Counted from the stretch's first letter, positions 1-7,911 are shown. The stretch is 10,628 bases of DNA from Bacteroidota bacterium (GCA_023453125.1 JAEXUB010000113.1:1-10628), one strand, 5' to 3'. A program made the numbers and translations. The notes: generated by a model not told the origin, from the letters alone.

Positions 1-671
1 CGAGCTGGACCGCTCAGCAGCCCGACGGAATTGCCCGCTGGTATGCAGAGCATACCTGGGTTGTTGAACAGGGGATGATGATGGGAATTGAGATAGTTAA
101 TGGCCCCGATTATTCTCCCGAAGCTCACAACTGGTTTTTGAAAAACAAGTTTACTCTTGTCGGGAATTCCGATATTCATTCTCCCATAATGTTCGATTAT
201 AATCTCCAGGCGGGGGAACATAGAACAATGACTCTTGTCTTTGCTAATGAAAATACATCCGAGTCAGTTAGAGATGCTCTTTTGCAAGGCAGAACTGCCG
301 TTTATGCAGGCAAAAATCTGTACGGAGACGAGAAATACTTAAAGCCGATTTTTGAGAAAGCAGTTCTTTTTAAAAATAACAATGTTAAGGCAACGGGAAA
401 AGCAACCTGTTATCTGCAGGTTATGAACGATTCCGATCTGCCTTACAGCCTTGTTCTTAAGACAAAAAATGATAAAGTAATATTTCCGCAGAATATTACG
501 CTTCCTGCAAATCGGACTGTACAGTTTCCGGTCAAGGCTTCATCCGATGAAATATCCCTTGATGAAAATGTAAAGGTTGAGTATGAAGTAGTTAACCTGA
601 TAAAAGAACCGGGCAAGGGAATAATGGTCCAATTCGATTTTGATGTCGCAATAATCCCCAAAAAGAAATAA
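1..671 (+). CDS. PHP-superfamily phosphoesterase, Sb-PDE-like (3' part; start lies upstream)
   Basis: The reading frame is open from the first bases of the window, so the N-terminal half is missing. The visible part begins with a (P)SWTAQQPDG stretch, then GIEIVNG and NSDIHSP. The Asp (171-173) and His (177-179) of NSDIH match the last metal-binding motif of the PHP fold, and the HP-x-W plus GIEvvNG context resembles Sb-PDE-family phosphodiesterases. Family members hydrolyse phosphoester bonds with a metal cluster, but the real substrate cannot be told here. After the PHP core, about 130 residues (from about base 290) look like a beta-rich C-terminal domain. Any signal peptide would be outside the window. 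The gene is followed by a secreted protein gene after 14 bp, so the two are probably co-transcribed. An internal ATG at 75 is not the start, since the conserved motif lies before it. Family call is fairly firm; substrate is unknown. Confidence 0.8.
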   Translation, partial: SWTAQQPDGIARWYAEHTWVVEQGMMMGIEIVNGPDYSPEAHNWFLKNKFTLVGNSDIHSPIMFDYNLQAGEHRTMTLVFANENTSESVRDALLQGRTAVYAGKNLYGDEKYLKPIFEKAVLFKNNNVKATGKATCYLQVMNDSDLPYSLVLKTKNDKVIFPQNITLPANRTVQFPVKASSDEISLDENVKVEYEVVNLIKEPGKGIMVQFDFDVAIIPKKK

Positions 672-685
672 ATAGAGGAATTGAA

Positions 686-1687
686 ATGACAGGTTTAAAA
701 AATAAAATTGCCGCTCTGCTGATTCTGCTTTTTCTATTGGCTTCTGTTAAGATGCCTGCGCAGGACAGTAAGCATCTCTTTGTTTATGACGATATTAAGA
801 TTAAGAAAAATGTAATGGTTATAATCTATAATCCGGTTATAGAATTTAAGGGAAATAAGAAGCTGACAGAGCTTTATAAATGGAACGATCCCGATAAGCT
901 TACCACACAGTATATTGCCGATGTTAAAGAATCAAGTTACGGAATGGTGGAGTATAATGTGGTTGAAAGGCACGAAGTTGACGAATTCCCGATGCACCGT
1001 GACGGTTTCCGCTATACCGATGAATCATTCGTTAAAACCTGGGAAACCAGAAAATTCTACGATACTCTTGGCAGCTATAAAAAGATTATTGAGGATTTTA
1101 ATATTGTAGATAAAGTTGAAAAGAAAATTATTGATGAAGTCTGGCTTTTCGGAGCTCCCGGATTTTCCTGGTGGGAATCTACTATGGTTGGGGATGGGGC
1201 ATATTTCTGCAATTCAGATCCGGTACCGGATGTAAAAAGCAAAAGGAAGTTCATCTTAATGGGATTTAATTATGAAAGGGGAGTTGACTGTATGCTGGAA
1301 GACTTGGGGCATAGAACCGAATCTATTATCTGGCATACATTCGGCAGTTGGGAACCGGATGAGAAAACAGCCTGGAACAAATTTACGCTTTACGATAAAA
1401 TTGCTCCCGGCAAAGCCAATGTTGGGAATATCCATTTTGCACCAAACAGCACAAAAGACTACGAATGGGGGAACAAAACTTTCGTAGAAAGTTATTGTGA
1501 TGACTGGTATACCTATCCATACCTTCCCGGCAGGAAAAGAGTTGTTAACTGCGAAGAGTGGGGGAATGGCGATATGAGACTTCATCATATCTGGTGGTTT
1601 AAGCATCTGCCACGCGCAAAAGGGAGTACCGAAGGCATTCTGAATAACTGGTGGCTGTATGTAATGAATTATGACGAGTACAAATAA
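686..1687 (+). CDS. Conserved secreted protein of unknown function
   Basis: This 333-residue protein starts at an ATG with GAGGA (675-679) six bases upstream. Residues 1-25 form a signal peptide (Lys-rich start, hydrophobic 9-20, likely cut after MPA at 25, leaving Gln26), so the product is exported to the periplasm or beyond. I do not recognise a named domain. The body is rich in Trp, Tyr and acidic residues, and has stretches that look strongly constrained: EVWLFGAP (151-158), a Tyr-Glu-Arg segment running into GHRTE (196-212), NIHFAPNS (248-255), CDDW (271-274), EEWGNGD (290-296) and ILNNWW (318-323). From memory, similar motif order occurs in uncharacterised proteins of other phyla, but I cannot name the family. 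His209, Glu212, His250 and His300/301 could bind a metal, which is a guess. Cys175, Cys201, Cys271 and Cys289 could form disulfides after export. It ends just before a strong terminator and probably shares a transcript with the phosphoesterase upstream. Confidence 0.8.
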   Translation: MTGLKNKIAALLILLFLLASVKMPAQDSKHLFVYDDIKIKKNVMVIIYNPVIEFKGNKKLTELYKWNDPDKLTTQYIADVKESSYGMVEYNVVERHEVDEFPMHRDGFRYTDESFVKTWETRKFYDTLGSYKKIIEDFNIVDKVEKKIIDEVWLFGAPGFSWWESTMVGDGAYFCNSDPVPDVKSKRKFILMGFNYERGVDCMLEDLGHRTESIIWHTFGSWEPDEKTAWNKFTLYDKIAPGKANVGNIHFAPNSTKDYEWGNKTFVESYCDDWYTYPYLPGRKRVVNCEEWGNGDMRLHHIWWFKHLPRAKGSTEGILNNWWLYVMNYDEYK

Positions 1688-1694
1688 AGAAAAA

Positions 1695-1720
1695 GGGCGC
1701 TTAAAGCGCCCTTTTTTTTT
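1695..1720. terminator. Bidirectional rho-independent terminator between convergent genes
   Basis: A GC-rich stem GGGCGCT (1695-1701) pairs with AGCGCCC (1705-1711) around a 3-nt loop and is followed by nine T (1712-1720). Five A before the stem (1690-1694) give a U-run on the opposite strand, so the hairpin can also end transcription of the minus-strand gene, whose stop codon (1719-1721) sits at the edge of the T-run. Confidence 0.93.
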
Positions 1721-2783
1721 AATTCCGGCTCTTTATTTTTTTATGCATTCCGTCAAAGAATTCTCCCTTAGGAAGATACTTCTTCGGCATTCTTACCACA
1801 ACGGTATAATTCGGGTCGACAAGCTGCGCTATTTCGCTTTCGCAAGTCTGAGATACAAGCTGATAAGCATCCTGCAGGTCCATATTGAAACGGCCGGCAA
1901 TCCATCGCACCATATCATTGTATGCAATTCTAGCGGCATCTTCAAGAGGGCGGTAACTTCCGACAGACGTTATATAATCGTCATTTTCAAATCGGGGCCA
2001 GCTTATTCCCCCTTTTTTAATCAAATCCACTTTTATAATTACATTCATCGCGGCTTCAACGGCCGTTCCAATAATTTCTCCGGAACCCTGTACAAGGTGC
2101 CCGTCCCCGATTGAAAGAAGCGCCCCCGGTACATTTACAGGGAGATATACCGTAGTACCCTCGCAGACAAACCGGGTATCAAGATTCCCTCCGAAAGCTT
2201 CAGGTACAACAGTACTTCTAACTTCTCCCGATGCCGGAGCTACTCCTATGCATCCCAAAAATTTATTCATTGGAATTTCAATTTGATGGCAGCTTTTGGG
2301 GAATTCCCCAGAGACACTGTTTTTATCTTTATTTACCTTATAAAACCAGACTCTTTCTTCAAGCGGTTCGTGTAGTAATGCTGTATAAGCAGTTGCCGAA
2401 AGAGCTCCGAATCCGGGAAAACTGCTGCTTATTCCATAACTATTTGCCGGCTCAAGACTGATAATATGAACTGCAATAGCGTCTCCCGGCTCGGCTCCAT
2501 CAATATAAAAAGGGCCTGTCTGAGGATTATCGTGCCCCGGAGGGATTACCTTTGTCGGTATATCGGAAGGAGATTTCACCCTCCCGTCGTAACAGTCTTC
2601 TGTCCATGTTTTTAGTGTGGTTCCGGGAGCTAAGGATAATTTTGGTTTTTGACCTCCGAAAGTATATACAAGTTCTTTGTGTTCAGGGATGTAGGTAATA
2701 GTCTTATTGCTTTGGGAAAACAGGATGCCGGAAAAAGAAAATAAGCAAAAGGCAATAATAAGGTTTGAGCTATTCATTCGCAT
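1719..2783 (-). CDS. Exported acetamidase/formamidase-family protein (FmdA/AmdA)
   Basis: The protein shows family hallmarks: an NPQTGPFYIDGAEPGDAI stretch (86-103), a GGNLDTR segment (198-204) in place of the usual N-G-G-N-x-D region, and GDGHLVQGSGEIIGTAVE (226-243), which matches the conserved G-D-x-H-x-x-Q-G-x-G-E core. Known members hydrolyse short amides such as formamide or acetamide to ammonia and the acid, usually in the cytoplasm. Here residues 1-23 form a signal peptide (hydrophobic 8-22, likely cut before Gln24), so the enzyme should work in the periplasm; the true substrate is unknown. Two ATG codons compete: 2783 lies only 2 nt after GAGGGG (4 nt after GAGG), while 2777 has better spacing (8 nt) but loses Arg2, the only positive charge of the signal peptide. 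I keep 2783 with reserve. It is the second gene of a probable operon, 15 bp after the glutaminyl-cyclase-like gene. Confidence 0.88.
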   Translation of the reverse strand: MRMNSSNLIIAFCLFSFSGILFSQSNKTITYIPEHKELVYTFGGQKPKLSLAPGTTLKTWTEDCYDGRVKSPSDIPTKVIPPGHDNPQTGPFYIDGAEPGDAIAVHIISLEPANSYGISSSFPGFGALSATAYTALLHEPLEERVWFYKVNKDKNSVSGEFPKSCHQIEIPMNKFLGCIGVAPASGEVRSTVVPEAFGGNLDTRFVCEGTTVYLPVNVPGALLSIGDGHLVQGSGEIIGTAVEAAMNVIIKVDLIKKGGISWPRFENDDYITSVGSYRPLEDAARIAYNDMVRWIAGRFNMDLQDAYQLVSQTCESEIAQLVDPNYTVVVRMPKKYLPKGEFFDGMHKKIKSRN

Positions 2784-2798
2784 TTCCCCTCTATTAAT

Positions 2799-3794
2799 TT
2801 ATTTCTCATTATAAATTACTTCAACAAGAACTCTTCCGACTTTTTCGAGACTTTCGGCGCTGCACTTATCGGGTGTATCCTGAGTTGTATGCCAGTATTC
2901 GGGAAAGGGAGTATGAACAAGGTCTGCAACCGGAATATATTTTTTAAGGAAGACAATATGATCGTCGCCAACCCCGCCTCCCAATTCATCCTTGAATTCC
3001 TTAATGCCGAGTTTTTTTGCGGCTGCATAAACTTTATTCAATACGCTGGAAGCTCTTGAAACCGAATTGGCCTCCTTTGGAATTTCGAGGTTTTTATCTC
3101 CTACCATATCGAGAAGAATGCCCCACGCGGGAATATAGTTCGGATTCATTTCGACAAATTTAATTGAGCCGACACCGAATGGGTTCAGTTTGTCGGGCAT
3201 AGATTCCGCTCCCTCATCTCCAATGTCTTCAAGGTCAAAGAGTACAATGTCAATCCCGACATCGGGTTTTTGAATCTTAAACAGGCGCGCCATTTCGAGA
3301 AGTACTGCCGCTCCCGATGCGCCGTCGTTGGCTCCCATAACGGGTAATTTACGGTTTGCCGGATTCGGGTCGTTATCGGCCCAGGGCCTGCTGTCCCAAT
3401 GCGCGCAGAGCATTATTCTATTTGGAATATCCTTATTGAATGATGCTACAATGTTATACCCCTCCCAGGTTTTGGAAGTATCATGTTTATCCTGATAGGT
3501 AAACTTCTGTTCGCTGACCAGATCGGCATATTTACTTAGAGTCTCAATAAAGTAGTCTTTTGTTTTTTTATGTGCTTCGCTTCCCGGCACGCGGGGACCG
3601 AAATCGCACTGTTTAACAAGGTTTGAATATGCGTTTGTACCGCTGAATTCCGGTTTACTGCCGCCGGATAGAATAAATGCAATAAGGGCAATAATTATTA
3701 CTGTCCCCCCCGTAAGCCAAATAATCTTTTTGTTCTTCACCGGATTTTCTTTCTGTTTCGGTTTCAGTTCCGGTTTCTTTTTCCCTTTTCCCAA
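2799..3794 (-). CDS. Membrane-anchored M28-family zinc enzyme, probable glutaminyl-peptide cyclotransferase
   Basis: After a Lys-rich cytoplasmic start (1-23) comes one hydrophobic helix (24-43) with no clear cleavage site, so the enzyme is probably an inner-membrane protein facing the periplasm. The catalytic domain (about 55-331) has the M28 set: His132 in AHWDSRPWAD, Asp157 in GANDGAS, Glu189-Asp190 in FDLED (general base, then metal ligand), Asp229 in LLDMVGD, and His302 in YWHTTQD. GDDHIVFL (276-283) and PFPEYWHT (297-304) resemble the matching regions of animal glutaminyl cyclase (EDDHIPFL, PFPxVWHT) more than those of typical aminopeptidases. Such enzymes turn an N-terminal Gln into pyroglutamate and release ammonia. 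An M28 aminopeptidase remains possible. The start is TTG at 3794, with AGGAG (3804-3800) five bases before it and a stop codon in frame just upstream. First gene of a minus-strand pair with the acetamidase-like gene. Confidence 0.87.
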   Translation of the reverse strand: MGKGKKKPELKPKQKENPVKNKKIIWLTGGTVIIIALIAFILSGGSKPEFSGTNAYSNLVKQCDFGPRVPGSEAHKKTKDYFIETLSKYADLVSEQKFTYQDKHDTSKTWEGYNIVASFNKDIPNRIMLCAHWDSRPWADNDPNPANRKLPVMGANDGASGAAVLLEMARLFKIQKPDVGIDIVLFDLEDIGDEGAESMPDKLNPFGVGSIKFVEMNPNYIPAWGILLDMVGDKNLEIPKEANSVSRASSVLNKVYAAAKKLGIKEFKDELGGGVGDDHIVFLKKYIPVADLVHTPFPEYWHTTQDTPDKCSAESLEKVGRVLVEVIYNEK

Positions 3795-3919
3795 GTCTTC
3801 TCCTTTTTGAATTTACAAATTTCCATAGTTTGGTTTTAGATTGCAAATAATCGGAAGAAAATAAGCTCTTTGGAAGCTATTCACGATATATTAGTTTAAG
3901 TAAAGTTTTAATCGGACAC

Positions 3920-3948
3920 TTGACGCTTATTTTAAGTTATGCTATTTT
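3920..3948 (+). promoter_or_regulatory. Sigma-70-like promoter for the sensor kinase locus
   Basis: TTGACG (3920-3925) and TATTTT (3943-3948) are separated by exactly 17 nt, a good match to a housekeeping-type promoter. Transcription would begin near 3955, leaving a leader of about 55 nt before the TTG start at 4009. The site lies in the divergent gap between the minus-strand pair and the kinase. I found no equally good promoter for the minus-strand genes in this gap. Confidence 0.6.
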
Positions 3949-3998
3949 AAACCTAAGAAGTGGCTTCCATTGGGTATAAGTAAGTTGCCTTCATTTTT

Positions 3999-4004
3999 GA
4001 GGGG
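3999..4004 (+). promoter_or_regulatory. Ribosome binding site that decides the kinase start
   Basis: GAGGGG sits four bases before a TTG at 4009 (six bases if the pairing core is GAGG). The alternative in-frame TTG at 3970 has only weak AAGAAG upstream and would lie about 15 nt after the predicted transcription start. Starting at 4009 also gives a more normal signal peptide. Confidence 0.6.
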
Positions 4005-4008
4005 TCTA

Positions 4009-7000
4009 TTGAACAATTATAATTTTCAGTTTAGATATTACGGATTAGGTTTCTTAATTCTGTTTTTTATTTCCGGTCTATTTCCTGCACTGCACGCACA
4101 GGAGAAATTCATAAACCTTACTGTAAAAAACGGACTATCATCAAACCGTACTGCATCTTGTTTAAAGGACAAAAGGGGATTTATCTGGATTGCCACCGAT
4201 AATGGAATCTGCCGTTACGATGGAATAAATTTCAAAGTATTCGCCCCATTGCAGAATAGCAGCACTTCTCTGGACGAAAAAGTTGTTCAATACATCTACC
4301 AATTCACCGATGATGAAATTCTATTTATAGGCTACAACGGCAGTCTATATTCTTACCGCTATTCCTCCGGGAAATTTTTGAATCTTAGCAGGAGCTTATC
4401 CTCATTGTCGGGGATTCACATTTTTAATATGTTCAGGGATAAAAAGGGAAATTTCTGGTTTGCCACGGGTAAGGGAATTATTAAAACAGACTCAAACTTT
4501 AACCGTGTGAAAGAGTACACTATTGAAGACTCGGTTAAGGGGACACCGGGCAATCAGGTGCTCACAATATGTGAAGACAAAAAGGGGATGCTCTGGCTTG
4601 GGATGCTTGCCAGGTGCGTAATACTATTCGATCCCGTAAAGGAAAAATTCTCACATAAAGAACTGGCCGGAAAACTTCCTCCTCTGCAGCAGGTTAAATC
4701 GATTATTTCACTGCCCGGCTCCGATTATGTCTATATTGCGACCGGGGGAGCGGGATTATATAAAACAAATATTAATGATTATTCAACAAGGAGCTGGCGC
4801 TATAATCAGGTAAATGCAAATTCACTTCCAAGCGACCGGATTGTGCATCTTACAATGCAGGGGGATTCCGTATTATGGGCCGGTACAATGGATGGACTTG
4901 CCAAAATTAATTTAAATTCAGGTTCCATTCATTCTTTCTCAAATAATCCAAATCATCCTTCATCCCTTATAAATAATGTAGTTAACAGTCTGTATATAGA
5001 CAATCAGAATATTCTCTGGGTACTTACATTCGGAGGCATAAGCAGGCTGTATCTTTTTCCGGAACGGTTTATCAAAGAATCGCATATCCCCGATGATCCT
5101 TTTTCTCTCATCAGCAATAAAGTCGGCCATATACTAATGGATAAGCAAGGCAATCTATGGGCGGCAACTTCTAAAGGGATTTCGGTAAAGGATTTTAGAA
5201 CAGGGAAATATTACAATTATACATTGCCTATGTCATTTCCGGGGCATTCAAACCAGGAGATAGTTTATTTTTTCAGAGAAAATGACACCTGGTGGATTGG
5301 TACCTGGGGAGGGGGGCTAAGCCGTTTCTATTATCCCGATAATTTTAAGCCCGGTGATAGAATCAGTTTCAAAAATTTCTTCTATAATCCGTCCGATTCC
5401 AAAAGCCTCAGCAGCAATTTTGTACGTGCAATTGCAAAAGATTCGTCAGGTAATTTATGGATTACAACCTGGAACGGAGGATTGAATAAAATTCCCGCCT
5501 CCAGGAAAAACAATGAGAAGATAGACTTTGAAAGATATATGTATACGCAGGGGAGCAGCGCAATTGCGAGTAATTACCTTTCCGAAATTCAGATAGATAA
5601 CAAAGGGAATCTCTGGCTGAGCACTTCAGTAGGACTGCAAAGGTTTAATCCTACTAACGGATCTTCGGAATTAATCATCCCCGATCCGGAAAGAAAAGAA
5701 GATCTTATTAATTCCGCCATTTGCCTTGTAATTGACCGTAATGGGGAAATTATACTTGGTAATTTTGCCGGACTTGTAAGAGTGAAAAACAGGGAGGGGA
5801 AATATATTCCTGAAATAATTGTTAAGTACCGGGATAGGGGAATATACTCAATTATACGGGATGCTGAGGGAAACTTCTGGTTTGCAACAACAAATTCCGA
5901 GATTGGCGTTTATACACCGGGGAATAATAAGATAAAATTATTTTCAATGATTGAAGAAATTGGGGGATTTGATTTCTATTTCGGAGCTCCGGCCCGGATT
6001 GGAAAAGATAAATTCTGTTTTGCGGGTAATTCCGGCATATTAAAGTTTAATTCCCATAGTTTGAATGAAAATGGCACGCCTCCCGATATTTATTTCACAT
6101 CAATAAAAACTAACGGAGAAGAGATTCGGCTTAACTGTGATGTAAGCGAAGTAAAGAACATTACGCTTGGTTACAACGAAAGGAACCTGATTGTAAAGTT
6201 CGCAGGACTTAATTTCGTTTATCCCGAAAAGAATGAATATAAATATTTACTGGAGGGAATAAACAAGGAATGGATTCTACTGGGCAGCAGGGGAGAGATA
6301 AATTTCGCAGGCCTAAAAGCAGGAGAGTATAATTTAAGGATAGCCGCTTCAAATAACGACGGTGTCTGGAGCAGTAAAGAGGCTCTGCTAACTATAACGG
6401 TGATTCCTCCCGTTTGGGAAAACACTTACGTTAGGATAGCCGGGTTGGTTCTTATTGCTGTTTTTGCCTATTTATTTGTCCGCCGGAAAATCGGAATGTA
6501 TCAAAGGGAAAAAATCAGGCAGAATGAATTTTCGAGATTATTAATTGAATCGCAGGAAAAGGAGAGGAAAAGAATCTCGGGGGAATTACACGACAGTCTT
6601 GGGCAGAATCTCCTTGTAATAAAGAACCAGTTGGAATTTTTCAGGCAGAAGTACGATAACGATAATAACGAGCTCGATACCATCAGCGATTTAATTAAGG
6701 ATTCGATAACTGAAGTTAAAGGGTTATCTTCCGATCTTCATCCGCATCAGCTTGAAAGGCTGGGACTGGTTAAAGCAGTTAAAGGAATGCTGAATAAAGT
6801 ATCCTCTACCTGTGCAGTAGAGATAAATACCGATATTGATGATTTGGAAGGGTGCTTCGGAAAAGAACAGGAGATAAATATTTTCAGAATTATCCAGGAG
6901 TCGGTTAATAACATAATAAAGCATTCAGATGCTCAGTCCGGATTCGTCGGAATTAGGAGGAATGGTTCCTCTATAATAATTATAATTGAGGATAACGGGA

Positions 7001-7176
7001 AAGGATTTAACACTGCGGATGCCGCTTTAAAACAAAAATTTGATGAAGGACTGGGACTTAAAAGCATTGCCGAAAGAGTGAGGCTTATCGGGGGCAGTCT
7101 TTCAATTGTTTCCAATGCGGGAATAGGGACAAAAATTACAATAACAGCTGCGTGCATAAATGAAAAAAAAAATTAG
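4009..7176 (+). CDS. Sensor histidine kinase with double periplasmic beta-propeller, Y_Y_Y domain and HisKA_3/HATPase core
   Basis: Using the TTG at 4009 the protein has 1055 residues; an in-frame TTG at 3970 would add 13. Residues 1-30 form a signal peptide (likely cut after LHA, leaving Gln31). About residues 35-680 hold 14 propeller blades of the two-component regulator type (D-x-x-G-x-[LF]-W-[IFL]-[AG]-T-x-x-G), which suggests two seven-bladed propellers. A Y_Y_Y domain follows (about 720-797), then one membrane helix (809-824) and a cytoplasmic kinase core. HisKA_3 has the phospho-acceptor His861 in ERKRISGELHDSLGQ. The ATPase domain has its N-box at QESVNNIIKH (Asn968), the G1 box EDNGKGF (Asp995) and the G2 region EGLGL (1013-1017). 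The sensor half resembles Bacteroidota hybrid two-component systems, which often sense polysaccharide fragments, but this protein lacks fused receiver and AraC domains and belongs to the NarX/DesK-like kinase class. Its partner is the overlapping NarL-type regulator. The ligand is unknown. Confidence 0.94.
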   Translation: MNNYNFQFRYYGLGFLILFFISGLFPALHAQEKFINLTVKNGLSSNRTASCLKDKRGFIWIATDNGICRYDGINFKVFAPLQNSSTSLDEKVVQYIYQFTDDEILFIGYNGSLYSYRYSSGKFLNLSRSLSSLSGIHIFNMFRDKKGNFWFATGKGIIKTDSNFNRVKEYTIEDSVKGTPGNQVLTICEDKKGMLWLGMLARCVILFDPVKEKFSHKELAGKLPPLQQVKSIISLPGSDYVYIATGGAGLYKTNINDYSTRSWRYNQVNANSLPSDRIVHLTMQGDSVLWAGTMDGLAKINLNSGSIHSFSNNPNHPSSLINNVVNSLYIDNQNILWVLTFGGISRLYLFPERFIKESHIPDDPFSLISNKVGHILMDKQGNLWAATSKGISVKDFRTGKYYNYTLPMSFPGHSNQEIVYFFRENDTWWIGTWGGGLSRFYYPDNFKPGDRISFKNFFYNPSDSKSLSSNFVRAIAKDSSGNLWITTWNGGLNKIPASRKNNEKIDFERYMYTQGSSAIASNYLSEIQIDNKGNLWLSTSVGLQRFNPTNGSSELIIPDPERKEDLINSAICLVIDRNGEIILGNFAGLVRVKNREGKYIPEIIVKYRDRGIYSIIRDAEGNFWFATTNSEIGVYTPGNNKIKLFSMIEEIGGFDFYFGAPARIGKDKFCFAGNSGILKFNSHSLNENGTPPDIYFTSIKTNGEEIRLNCDVSEVKNITLGYNERNLIVKFAGLNFVYPEKNEYKYLLEGINKEWILLGSRGEINFAGLKAGEYNLRIAASNNDGVWSSKEALLTITVIPPVWENTYVRIAGLVLIAVFAYLFVRRKIGMYQREKIRQNEFSRLLIESQEKERKRISGELHDSLGQNLLVIKNQLEFFRQKYDNDNNELDTISDLIKDSITEVKGLSSDLHPHQLERLGLVKAVKGMLNKVSSTCAVEINTDIDDLEGCFGKEQEINIFRIIQESVNNIIKHSDAQSGFVGIRRNGSSIIIIIEDNGKGFNTADAALKQKFDEGLGLKSIAERVRLIGGSLSIVSNAGIGTKITITAACINEKKN

Positions 7177-7813
7177 CATTGTTATAGCGGATGACCATCC
7201 GATTTTCAGGAACGGATTGAAGAAAATAATAGAACAGGAAGAGGGTTTTAATGTTGCGGCAGAATTCGGCGACGGGGGTGCGGCACTCGATTATATTATA
7301 AGGAAGAATCCCGAAATAGCAGTTCTCGATATTTCTATGCCGGTTTTGTCGGGACTCGAAATTGCATCCAGAACCGCAGCGGCAGGTATAGATACGATGA
7401 TAATAATACTTACAATGTATAGCGATGAAGAGTACCTTGAAGAAGCACTTGAAGCAGGTGTAAGGGGTTACCTGCTCAAGGAATCAACCACGGGGGAAAT
7501 TTTGGACTGCATTAAATCTATTACTAACGGCGGTTTTTTTGTAAGCCCTGAGCTGACCGGATATTTGATTAATAATAAAAGACAAAATAAAGACAAAGAG
7601 GATCTTCTTAAGCGCATTGAATCGCTCACTCCGACGGAGCGGCAGGTACTCAAGCTGCTGGCCGAAAATAAAACAAGTTCTCAGATTGCCGCTGAAATGT
7701 TCATCAGTTTCAGAACCGTGCAAAACCACAGAACCAACATATCGCATAAGCTTGACATAACCGGGTACAATAAGCTATTTCTATTTGCCCTGGAGAATAA
7801 GTCAATTCTGTAA
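7160..7813 (+). CDS. NarL/FixJ-type response regulator (receiver plus LuxR-type HTH)
   Basis: This 217-residue protein has a receiver domain (about 4-122) with the acidic pair Asp11-Asp12, phospho-acceptor Asp57 (AVLDISMP), Thr85 and Lys107, followed by a linker and a LuxR-type helix-turn-helix (about 155-205; LTPTERQVLKLLAENKTSSQ then a TVQNHRTNI recognition helix). It should be phosphorylated by the kinase encoded just upstream, whose 3' end it overlaps by 17 bp, and then bind DNA as a dimer. All catalytic residues are present and the length is normal. The start is an ATG inside the overlap, directly followed by ten A. GCTGCG upstream is a poor ribosome site, so translation is probably coupled to the kinase. 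Likely targets are nearby genes, which is an inference. Confidence 0.95.
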   Translation: MKKKISIVIADDHPIFRNGLKKIIEQEEGFNVAAEFGDGGAALDYIIRKNPEIAVLDISMPVLSGLEIASRTAAAGIDTMIIILTMYSDEEYLEEALEAGVRGYLLKESTTGEILDCIKSITNGGFFVSPELTGYLINNKRQNKDKEDLLKRIESLTPTERQVLKLLAENKTSSQIAAEMFISFRTVQNHRTNISHKLDITGYNKLFLFALENKSIL

Positions 7814-7828
7814 AGCTTATTCCATCTA

Positions 7829-7868
7829 AGTATATATACTCAGAAAAATAGAGTATTTATCTCTATTT
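7829..7868. repeat. Two neighbouring inverted repeats in the leader of the receiver gene
   Basis: AGTATATATACT (7829-7840) is a perfect 12-base palindrome. Just after it, AAATAGAG (7846-7853) and CTCTATTT (7861-7868) form an eight-base inverted repeat with a 7-nt gap, followed by seven C (7869-7875) and four T. The first could be a dimeric regulator site and the second an RNA hairpin or weak attenuator between the NarL-type regulator and the stand-alone receiver. The stem is AT-rich, so it is a poor terminator. Confidence 0.45.
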
Positions 7869-7905
7869 CCCCCCCTTTTATAAGGCATTAAATTGCATCT
7901 GCATA

Positions 7906-7911
7906 AAGGAG
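7906..7911 (+). promoter_or_regulatory. Ribosome binding site for the GTG-started receiver gene
   Basis: AAGGAG lies six bases before the GTG at 7918. It decides the start: the ATG at 7916 overlaps that GTG in another frame and is followed at once by TGA, so it cannot be used. Confidence 0.75.

Noticed and set aside
75..77. ATG 75 as the real start of the first gene
   Set aside because: The same frame is open back to base 3 and encodes the conserved SWTAQQPDG segment, so the gene begins before the window.
1256..1606. Minus-strand 116-codon open frame inside the secreted protein gene
   Set aside because: It lies fully within a gene with a signal peptide and clear codon pattern on the other strand, and shows no ribosome site or recognisable domain.
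3871..3969. TGGAAGC (3871-3877) and GCTTCCA (3963-3969) as a paired regulatory element
   Set aside because: Only seven bases match across an 85-nt gap, which is easily due to chance in AT-rich DNA of this length.
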